NCBI GenBank assembly: GCA_964619485.1
Contig: CAZUCI010000023.1
Coordinates: 1 to 37,953, forward strand
Direction of reading: 5' to 3'
DNA length: 37,953 bases
Source: UBA2882 sp964619485
GTDB taxonomy: Bacteria; Bacillota; Clostridia; Lachnospirales; Lachnospiraceae
Shown here: positions 1 to 6,910 of the stretch, in pieces
Layout of the letters: every line of letters starts with the position of its first letter
Position numbering within the stretch: the first letter of the stretch is position 1
The notes under the pieces: model-generated
Databases searched by the model: none
Seen by the model: the letters and a program-made list of their open reading frames with translations, nothing else
Told to the model about the DNA's origin: nothing
Translations under genes and position numbers: made by a program

Positions 1-1331
1 TGGGTTCTTTCTCTCGCCTGTCCATTTTCATAGGTTACATCATGAACATTTTCATCCTGTCCTATATCCTCAAAGTGCTTCTTCACAGCCTCTCTGATAT
101 CGACCTCTATCAGCTTTGCTCCCAATATTCTTGACAATTTGCAGGCATTATCATAGGTCCGGTCAGTGGTTCCAAAGCAGGGCATGGTCACAGCACGAAT
201 TCCTGTTTTGTCCAGGCCCAGCAGATCAAAAGCACGCACAGTAACCAAAAGTGCCAGAGTGGAATCCAGTCCTCCTGAGATACCAATGACTGCAGATTTG
301 GCATGAGTATGCTCCAGACGCTTTTTCAATCCATAGGACTGAATGGAAAGAATTTCCTCACAGCGCTCTCTTCTCTTTACCTCATTTCTTGGTACAAAGG
401 GCTGCTTCTCAAAGGTTCTTGTAAGAAATGTCTCTTCCCTGACCAGGGCAATCGGAATCAACATGTATTCATTTTCCGTTGATTTTGCAAAGGAATTCAT
501 TCTTCGTCTCTCACTGCGAAGCCTGTGTATATCCAGCTCACTGTAAATATTCTGGCAGGAAAACTTATCCGTCTGTTTCAAAAGCGTGCCGTTTTCTGCA
601 ATCAGGCTGTGTCCGCCGTAAACAACATCCTGTGTGCTTTCGCCCTCTCCGGCACTGGCATAAATATATCCGCAAATCAAACGTCCGCTGGCGGACTTTA
701 CAAGCATCTCACGATATTCTGACTTTCCTACTGTCTCATTGGAGGCGGAAAGATTTACAATCACCACGGCTCCGGCAATGGCATGTGCCGTAGAAGGCGG
801 ATTTGCCACCCAGGCATCCTCGCAAATCTCTGCTGCAATACTCAATCCATCGATGGCATCAGAAGTAAAAAGCAGATTGGTTCCAAAAGGAATTTCCTGC
901 CCATCAAAATCCATCATGACCGGAATCCTGTTTCCCGCTGTAAAATGACGAAGCTCATAATACTCTCCATAATTGGGAATATTAGCCTTTGGAACAAAGC
1001 CCATCAATTCGCCACAATTAATAACAGCTGCTACGTTATACAGATGATTTTCTCTCTCCATGGGCATTCCCACAAACACCAGACCATCCACACCGTCCGT
1101 ATGGGCGATAATAATCATCAGTGCGCGCTTTGCTTCCTCCAAAAGCCGCTCCTGCAAAAAAAGATCTCCGCAGGTATAGCCTGTGATACAAAGCTCTGGA
1201 AAAACCATGATTTTTGCGCCATTCTGTTCTGCTTCATCAATACACTCACAGATGCGCTCTGCATTATAAATCGGGTCTGCCACTCTGATTTTCGGTGTCA
1301 GTGCCGCTACCTTAAGAAATCCCTGCTGCAT
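1..1331 (-). CDS. nadE: Glutamine-dependent NAD+ synthetase, 3' end outside the window
   Basis: This enzyme amidates deamido-NAD to NAD+ using glutamine as the ammonia source, the last step of NAD synthesis in the cytoplasm. About 443 residues are visible. The N-terminal nitrilase-type amidase domain has its three catalytic residues: Glu at about 46 in FPELCITGYT, Lys at about 115 in PKANIPNYGEYYE, and Cys at about 170 in AAEICEDAW. From about residue 350 the synthetase domain begins with the ATP-pyrophosphatase loop SGGLDST. Full-length family members of this bacterial type are around 640 residues, so about 200 C-terminal residues lie beyond position 1. The ATG at 1331 follows the hslO stop by 2 bases, and its ribosome binding site (GAGGAAG) lies inside the end of hslO, so it is the last visible gene of the operon and likely translationally coupled. 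Confidence 0.95.
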   Translation of the reverse strand, partial: MQQGFLKVAALTPKIRVADPIYNAERICECIDEAEQNGAKIMVFPELCITGYTCGDLFLQERLLEEAKRALMIIIAHTDGVDGLVFVGMPMERENHLYNVAAVINCGELMGFVPKANIPNYGEYYELRHFTAGNRIPVMMDFDGQEIPFGTNLLFTSDAIDGLSIAAEICEDAWVANPPSTAHAIAGAVVIVNLSASNETVGKSEYREMLVKSASGRLICGYIYASAGEGESTQDVVYGGHSLIAENGTLLKQTDKFSCQNIYSELDIHRLRSERRRMNSFAKSTENEYMLIPIALVREETFLTRTFEKQPFVPRNEVKRRERCEEILSIQSYGLKKRLEHTHAKSAVIGISGGLDSTLALLVTVRAFDLLGLDKTGIRAVTMPCFGTTDRTYDNACKLSRILGAKLIEVDIREAVKKHFEDIGQDENVHDVTYENGQARERT

Positions 1332-1333
1332 AA

Positions 1334-2215
1334 CTACTTCCTCACTTTTCTTAAAAGTTCTTTTAACTCTTCCACGCTGAACTTATATGCTGTATTACAA
1401 AAATGACATTTGACCTCTATTTCCTGTCCGTCCGCGATCATTTCTTTGATATCCTTCTCACCAATACTGATGATGGCCTTCTCAATCCGTTTCTTATCAC
1501 AGTTACAATAAAACTCAGTAGGGATGGTATCTGTAATTTCCGGATTCAATCCCTCCAAAAGAATACCCAGCATTTCCTCCGGACTGTTTCCAGCATCTAA
1601 AATGGAAGTAACGGAAGAAACCTTTTTCAGGTTGTCCTCCAGCTTTTCAATAACCTCCTCAGATGCAAAGGGCATCAGCTGTATAATAAATCCACCGGCC
1701 TGCTTAACCGTATTGTTCTTTTCCATCAAAACTCCAAGTCCCACTGTGGAAGGTACCTGCTCCGATGTGGCAAAATAATAGGTCAGATCATCTGCAATTT
1801 CACCGGTCTGTAAAATAGTCTGTCCCACATAAGGCTCTTTTAAACCAAGATCGCGGATGACGGTCAGCATACCATGGCCTATGGCACCGCCCACATCCAG
1901 CTTGTGCAGGGCATTGGGAGGCAGCATGACATCCGGAATATCCACATATCCCTTCACTCTTGCTCTGGAATCTGCAGTCACTGTCACACCGTGCATGGGG
2001 CCATCACCCTTTAACTGCAGCGTCAGCAAATCCTTCTCACCCTTTAACATAGAGCCCATCATGGCACCGGCTGTAAGAAGTCTGCCAAGGGCGGCTGTTG
2101 CAACAGGTGACGTTCCATGGGCACTTCTCGCATGCTCTGTCAATTCTCTTGTCGTGGCTGCAAAGGCACGAATCTGTGCGTCCGCAGCAGTTGCTCTCAC
2201 AATATAATCACTCAA
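1334..2215 (-). CDS. hslO: Hsp33 redox-regulated chaperone
   Basis: Hsp33 is a cytoplasmic holdase chaperone that is switched on when its zinc-binding cysteines are oxidised. The predicted 293-residue product matches the usual family length. The C-terminal zinc switch is intact: CNC (Cys237, Cys239) and CHFC (Cys270, Cys273), the CxC plus CxxC pattern of the family. I chose a TTG start at 2215, giving LSDYIVRATAADAQIRAF, because this matches the usual Hsp33 N-terminus and lies 8 bases after a GAGG motif. An in-frame extension of 30 residues is open upstream, but it would lie inside the methyltransferase gene and does not look like Hsp33. The start overlaps the end of the methyltransferase by 8 bases (TTGAGTGA), which suggests coupled translation. 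Confidence 0.95.
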   Translation of the reverse strand: MSDYIVRATAADAQIRAFAATTRELTEHARSAHGTSPVATAALGRLLTAGAMMGSMLKGEKDLLTLQLKGDGPMHGVTVTADSRARVKGYVDIPDVMLPPNALHKLDVGGAIGHGMLTVIRDLGLKEPYVGQTILQTGEIADDLTYYFATSEQVPSTVGLGVLMEKNNTVKQAGGFIIQLMPFASEEVIEKLEDNLKKVSSVTSILDAGNSPEEMLGILLEGLNPEITDTIPTEFYCNCDKKRIEKAIISIGEKDIKEMIADGQEIEVKCHFCNTAYKFSVEELKELLRKVRK

Positions 2216-2981
2216 ATTTCTTTCCTCGCTCTTTTGCCAAAATATAAATTCTTTCGCTTGTTTCCCTGACACCCTCATGGGTATCGGCATCAATTGTCTC
2301 CACAAACTCCATGCCGGACGAAAGAATCAATTCCTTCATTTCTTCTAATGAATATCCTCTCTGATAATGAGTTTCCTCCAGCTTTTCATATAGTCCGGGA
2401 ATAGCAGATTCTGAGGATGGTGCAAAAATAGTCAGATCATATTCGTTGATGCCACTCTCCTCATCATAATAGTTTTCCCAGATAAAGCTGCCCTCTTCCC
2501 GGTTTTCTGCAATAACCGTATCACCAATCACTTCTTTATATTTATAGGTGGTATTAAAATCAAACAAAAACAACCCCTGAGGGTCCAGATAATTATTCAC
2601 CAGCTTAAAAACCTCCGCCAGCTCCCCAGGTTCTGTCACATAATTCACACTGTCGCAGATACTGATAACAGCCCGAACTGTGCCATACAGCTCAAACTCT
2701 CTCATATCCTGACACAGATAGAGAATATCAAGTCCTGACTGCTCTCTTTTCTCCATTGCCTTCTGCAGCATCTCGTAGGATAAATCCACGCCGATCATGT
2801 CATAGCCTCTCCTGGCCAGACGCTCTGTCATCACTCCGGTTCCGCAGCCAAGATCGAGCACCAGCCCATCTGCTATGCCATGCTCTTTTAATTTTTCTGC
2901 CAAAAAAGCTTCCCACTCATCATAGGGAGTGGCGTCCATAAACAGGTCATAAAGGCCTGCGAATCCGCTATAGCTTTCCAT
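2208..2981 (-). CDS. Class I SAM-dependent methyltransferase
   Basis: This 257-residue protein is a Rossmann-fold methyltransferase. Motif I, VLDLGCGTG, lies at residues 41-49 and binds S-adenosylmethionine; the acidic residue after the second strand is in DMIGVDLS, and motif IV-like residues follow in CDSVNYV. The length and the C-terminal half resemble the Clostridia proteins annotated as methyltransferase domain 25. The substrate cannot be told from the sequence. It starts 2 bases after the DUF368 gene, with GGAG inside that gene, and ends overlapping hslO, so it sits in the middle of a tightly packed operon. The conserved position next to hslO gives no firm functional clue. Confidence 0.88.
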   Translation of the reverse strand: MESYSGFAGLYDLFMDATPYDEWEAFLAEKLKEHGIADGLVLDLGCGTGVMTERLARRGYDMIGVDLSYEMLQKAMEKREQSGLDILYLCQDMREFELYGTVRAVISICDSVNYVTEPGELAEVFKLVNNYLDPQGLFLFDFNTTYKYKEVIGDTVIAENREEGSFIWENYYDEESGINEYDLTIFAPSSESAIPGLYEKLEETHYQRGYSLEEMKELILSSGMEFVETIDADTHEGVRETSERIYILAKERGKKFE

Positions 2982-2983
2982 TT

Positions 2984-3832
2984 TTATTCTTCTCCAAGCT
3001 TACCTGCCACAAAGAATCCAACTGCAAAGGTTACAATACTGGTAATAACTGTTAACACCGTGATAGCTCCAAAATCACTGAGTAAAAGAATTGCAAAGGG
3101 AGAAGCCACAATCAGTCCAATAATTGCCCAGTAAGCAAGCAGCGGACACTTTTCAAAAATAATCTCAATAATTTTTGCAATACCAAAAATTCCAACCACA
3201 ATACCAATCCCCATGGGCACCAGAACGCCCATACACTGCAGGACAGCTGGAATATCAAATGCAACTAATGCTGTAACAAAGTTTTTAATCGTCTCAACAA
3301 TTGACTGATAATATCCCATGAGCATCAGCACCATGGAACCGCTGACCCCTGGAATCACCATGGTTGCACTTGCAATGACACCCACAAAGAAAAATTTAAT
3401 GATATTGATAAAATTAATTGTCAGATCAGCACTTGCACCATCTCCCTCACCAAGCGCTGCAAAGCCCACTACTACTCCAAAGAAAAGAAGTGCTGCAATC
3501 ATATGTGGTGGACGAATGGTGCTTCCCTTTACCTTTTTGGTAATCATGGGAAGACCTCCCACAATCAGCCCAATAAATAAAAGATTGGTCTGTGCCGGGA
3601 AATTCTCAAAGGCAGCTGTAATAACAAAGCTTAAACCGACTAACGAGATTACCATTCCTATTCCTATTGGAAGCAGGAAAAGGAAACTCTTTTTAAACTC
3701 CTTAAACAGATGGGTAATACAGTGAATCAGTTTGTCATAAATTCCCATACTGACTGCCATGGTTCCACCGCTGACACCCGGAATAATGTTTGCAAGTCCC
3801 ATAACGGCACCCTTTAAAAAATTTTTAATCAT
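2984..3832 (-). CDS. popT: DUF368 membrane protein, probable undecaprenyl-phosphate translocase
   Basis: This 282-residue polytopic membrane protein carries the DUF368 hallmark twice: NIIPGVSGGTMAVSMG near residues 16-31 and MVIPGVSGSMVLMLMGYY in the second half, the internal duplication expected of inverted-repeat transporters. DUF368 proteins (PopT) have been described as polyprenyl-phosphate translocases that return the C55 lipid carrier to the cytoplasmic face for another round of wall, teichoic acid or glycan synthesis. That role is inferred from the family, not shown here. The ATG at 3832 has GAGGAG 8 bases upstream. It is co-directional with a GT-C glycosyltransferase and hisC, and a short tandem repeat (3890-3941) lies between hisC and this gene. 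Confidence 0.9.
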   Translation of the reverse strand: MIKNFLKGAVMGLANIIPGVSGGTMAVSMGIYDKLIHCITHLFKEFKKSFLFLLPIGIGMVISLVGLSFVITAAFENFPAQTNLLFIGLIVGGLPMITKKVKGSTIRPPHMIAALLFFGVVVGFAALGEGDGASADLTINFINIIKFFFVGVIASATMVIPGVSGSMVLMLMGYYQSIVETIKNFVTALVAFDIPAVLQCMGVLVPMGIGIVVGIFGIAKIIEIIFEKCPLLAYWAIIGLIVASPFAILLLSDFGAITVLTVITSIVTFAVGFFVAGKLGEE

Positions 3833-3889
3833 TCTTTTTTCTCCTCAAATCTCTTTTCTATTAAACACTGTTTCTTTTTATTGCTATTT

Positions 3890-3941
3890 CTATTTTTGTT
3901 TTTTTGCTGCTTCTATTTTTGTTTTTTTGCTGCTTCTATTT
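3890..3941. repeat. 23-bp tandem repeat, 2.2 copies
   Basis: Two identical 23-base units (3890-3912 and 3913-3935) plus a 6-base partial copy lie in the 126-base spacer between hisC and the DUF368 gene. On the transcribed strand they are A-rich with a central AGCAGC. No hairpin is evident. They may change the spacing in the leader of the DUF368 gene if the copy number varies between strains. Confidence 0.8.
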
Positions 3942-3958
3942 CACTTTTAACACTTTTC

Positions 3959-5020
3959 TTATTTCTTCATATATTTCTTGAAAAATGTGATCAGCGCATT
4001 CATCTGTTCATCCGTTCCAATGGTAATCCGCAGGTAATCCTTAACTCGCGGTCCATTAAAGTGGCGCACATAAATATCTTCCTTTTTCAGTGCCTCAAAA
4101 AGCTCTGTTGCATCATAATCAGGGTGCGTTGCAAAAAGGAAGTTGCTCACTGAGTCAGGAAATTCAAATCCCAGCTCCCTCATCTGCACCTTTACCCGCT
4201 CTCTTGTATTGATAATTTTGCCTACAATCTCTTTAAAGTACCCATCCTCTTTCACTGCCTCCACACCGAGCGCAAGGGTTGTCTGGTTCATGGTGTAAGA
4301 GTTAAAAGAAAATTTAACATCGTTCAGATACTTAATCAGGCGCTCATTTCCCATGGCATAGCCAATTCGGATTCCGGCCATGGCTCTTGACTTGGAAAAG
4401 GTCTGAACAACCAGAAGATTGTCATACTTTTCAATCAGCGGCAGTGCACTCACGCCGCCAAAGTCGATATAGGCCTCATCCACAATAACAATCGCATCCG
4501 GATTTGCCTTAACAATATCCTCGATAAAATCAAGCGTCACAAGAACTCCTGTCGGTGCATTTGGATTGGGGAAAATGATTCCACCATTGGGAACCATGTA
4601 ATCCTCTTTGTTGATCTGAAGCTTCTCATTTAATGGTATCTGTTTATAAGGAATTCGATATAAATCTGCCCAGACATCATAAAAGGAATAGGTAATATCA
4701 GGAAAAAGGATCGGCTTTTCTTTATCGTTAAAAAAGGTTAAAAAAGCAACCGCCAGCACATCATCAGATCCCACACCCACAAATACCTGGTTTTCATTCA
4801 GTCCGTAATAATCTGCCAGCTCTTTTACCAGCACCCCTGCTGTTGGATCAGGGTAAAGGCGAAGCTTATCTGCATCAAAGCGTTTTATTGCCTCAAAAAC
4901 ACCTGGTGCCGGTGGATAAGGGCATTCGTTGGTGTTCAACTTTATCATATTGGTACGGTTTGGCTGTTCTCCCGGTGTATAGGGAACAACCTTACGCACA
5001 TTATCTTCCCATTTGCTCAT
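3959..5020 (-). CDS. hisC: Histidinol-phosphate aminotransferase
   Basis: A fold-type I PLP aminotransferase of 353 residues that converts imidazole acetol phosphate and glutamate to histidinol phosphate. The N-terminal KLNTNECPYPP block is typical of HisC, and the PLP lysine is Lys210 in TFSKSRAMAGIRIGY, followed by the phosphate-binding region. The C-terminus YLRITIGTDEQM is also typical. I chose ATG at 5020 (MSKWEDNVRKVVPYTP) because GAGG is placed 6 bases upstream; the longer open frame starting at 5077 would overlap the glycosyltransferase gene by about 49 bases. No other his genes are nearby, so this copy is isolated from a his operon, and a broader aromatic aminotransferase role is possible. 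Confidence 0.93.
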   Translation of the reverse strand: MSKWEDNVRKVVPYTPGEQPNRTNMIKLNTNECPYPPAPGVFEAIKRFDADKLRLYPDPTAGVLVKELADYYGLNENQVFVGVGSDDVLAVAFLTFFNDKEKPILFPDITYSFYDVWADLYRIPYKQIPLNEKLQINKEDYMVPNGGIIFPNPNAPTGVLVTLDFIEDIVKANPDAIVIVDEAYIDFGGVSALPLIEKYDNLLVVQTFSKSRAMAGIRIGYAMGNERLIKYLNDVKFSFNSYTMNQTTLALGVEAVKEDGYFKEIVGKIINTRERVKVQMRELGFEFPDSVSNFLFATHPDYDATELFEALKKEDIYVRHFNGPRVKDYLRITIGTDEQMNALITFFKKYMKK

Positions 5021-5028
5021 AATTTTCC

Positions 5029-6846
5029 TCACTTTCGTAAACGGATGATACAAAGAGAATCCGTTTCTTCCATACATTCTACGTCAAAACGTTCTGCAAT
5101 CCAAATACCAAATACATTTTTACTGAAAAATTTATCCCTGTCATCTACAGTGTTTTTTGCCAGGAAAATGATTGTAGGGCATTTATCCGGATGACTCTCG
5201 AAATAATCAACCCACTGTTCGTTAAAGGCAGGGGTACTGATGGTCGTCGGAAGTACAACCTTCCCATTGGCATAAAGATTTCCAAGCCCCTCCGTTCCCA
5301 TAAAAAGAACCTGATCCTCCAGGGTTGTATTGCTTTTAATTGTCTCGTAATCACTGGTGTACCTTTCCACATCAGCCGGATAGGAAATGACGCCTCTGAG
5401 AGGTCCCTCCTTCACCTGCTCCATGGACTGCAAAATATTACCCGGCACATACTCTGTATTCCTTATATAAAAGCCCTTGCACATCAACAGACTTAACAAT
5501 AACAGCAAAAGGGACAGCCTCTGCAGCAGCAGCATCGCCTTTCCTTCTATTCTTCCCTCGATTGAAAGCATAATCAGCATCAATACAAAAACCATATTGC
5601 CAAGAATCAGGTAGGAGGCGCTGCTTACCGGTCCAACGTTGGATGCCAGCAGAATTCCTGCAAAGGAACCAAGAGACAGCCAGAGAATCAATGCATTGCT
5701 CTGGTGTCGCTTCCCGGGAAGCTTTAATAAAAAGAAGGCCATTGCAAACTGAATCAGGTATCTGGTCTGTAATCGGAACGGTCCCCACGCAATACCAAGC
5801 AAAGGCGCCACAAGAACAATACCCGATGACAGCAGCAGATAAACAAAGACAAAAGCGTAGAGCTTTTGCAATGCTCCATATTTCTTATCCAAACCGGTTT
5901 TTTCATATAGCCAGTTCCCAGCAAAGGTCAACAGTAATGCAGGCAAAAGCAAAACAGCACTTTGCAGCACGACCTCCATCCACTGCTTTGCATAGATAGA
6001 AAGCTTCGTTGACATATTATACTGATGAGAGCCATCCATAAAAACCTTCGGCACAGCAGTAAGCAGCTCAGCAGGGGACAGGTAGGAAAACAGATAGATA
6101 AAAAAGACAACTGCCACAGCCGCGCATCCTGCCGTAAGGCATGCCATCCTTTTCCACCTCTCTGACAATTGTGTACTGTGATCAAGTAAAAGTAGTATCA
6201 AAGCGACAGGATAAACAAGCACCATGCCAGGGTAGGCTAACACCGCCAGTGCCAGCAGAATTCCCGACCAGAAAAAGCCCCAGCGCCCACGTCTTTTGCA
6301 GGCTGAAAGAAAGCAAAGTACAAACGCAGTGAAAAACCAGAGCTGCAGTATGGAAAAATCCATATTAATCATCCACTTTGGAAGAAAGCTGTAATAGAAA
6401 ACTGCCATAAAAAATGACAAACGCTTTCTAAGCTTCAAAGCATTCCGCTCCTTTGTCCGCAAAATCAAATCCGGGAAATCATACAAAATATATTTATATA
6501 GGAAGAAAGACATCAGCAGGTGAAGCAGCGTAGTAACCACACGCATATAAATAACTACACCATCCATGGAGCCTGTGATTATTTCATAAAGCTTCATAAA
6601 GATAAGTGGAAGAAAGGACGATGTCTGGTGAACCTCCCACATATCGGCAAAAAGCCTATCCCCCTGCAGCATGCGGAATGGCATGGCAAGGGCATAGGCT
6701 TCATCAATATCAAAACCAAATAAGATTTTAGTTATGGACGTAGCAAAAGAAAGAATCAAAATGACCCCTACAAAAAGCTTCCAGATATTTTCATTTATAA
6801 AAACTGCGGACCACTTTGCAGTTACATCAGACATCTGCTTCTTCAT
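5029..6846 (-). CDS. GT-C fold membrane glycosyltransferase (ArnT/PMT-like)
   Basis: A 605-residue polytopic membrane protein. After the first membrane segment (about residues 22-40) comes the acidic loop motif FGFDIDEAYA (Asp46, Asp48, Glu49) and then GDRLFADMWEVHQTSSFLP, the layout seen in GT39/GT83-type enzymes that take sugars from polyprenyl-phosphate donors and transfer them outside the membrane. About ten further hydrophobic segments follow, with a C-terminal extracytoplasmic domain of about 120 residues (from about 470). The start at 6846 (MKKQMSDV) has GGAGAAG 6 bases upstream. Donor and acceptor are unknown. The DPM1-like GT2 at 17029-17712 could supply its lipid-linked donor, which is inference only. 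Confidence 0.82.
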   Translation of the reverse strand: MKKQMSDVTAKWSAVFINENIWKLFVGVILILSFATSITKILFGFDIDEAYALAMPFRMLQGDRLFADMWEVHQTSSFLPLIFMKLYEIITGSMDGVVIYMRVVTTLLHLLMSFFLYKYILYDFPDLILRTKERNALKLRKRLSFFMAVFYYSFLPKWMINMDFSILQLWFFTAFVLCFLSACKRRGRWGFFWSGILLALAVLAYPGMVLVYPVALILLLLDHSTQLSERWKRMACLTAGCAAVAVVFFIYLFSYLSPAELLTAVPKVFMDGSHQYNMSTKLSIYAKQWMEVVLQSAVLLLPALLLTFAGNWLYEKTGLDKKYGALQKLYAFVFVYLLLSSGIVLVAPLLGIAWGPFRLQTRYLIQFAMAFFLLKLPGKRHQSNALILWLSLGSFAGILLASNVGPVSSASYLILGNMVFVLMLIMLSIEGRIEGKAMLLLQRLSLLLLLLSLLMCKGFYIRNTEYVPGNILQSMEQVKEGPLRGVISYPADVERYTSDYETIKSNTTLEDQVLFMGTEGLGNLYANGKVVLPTTISTPAFNEQWVDYFESHPDKCPTIIFLAKNTVDDRDKFFSKNVFGIWIAERFDVECMEETDSLCIIRLRK

Positions 6847-6881
6847 TTTACTTCTCCATACATATGATGTTAATGTCAATC

Positions 6882-6910
6882 ATTATAACATACTATAGAT
6901 TGCGCTTCAA
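6882..6910 (-). promoter_or_regulatory. Sigma-A type promoter for the GT-C/hisC/hslO/nadE run
   Basis: On the minus strand, TTGAAG (6905-6910) is followed after 17 bases by a perfect TATAAT (6882-6887). It begins exactly after the stop of the surface-protein gene and lies about 36 bases before the start codon at 6846. Confidence 0.7.

Noticed and set aside
2216..2305. 30-residue N-terminal extension of Hsp33
   Set aside because: It lies inside the methyltransferase gene and has no family match, whereas the TTG at 2215 has a good ribosome site and the standard N-terminus.
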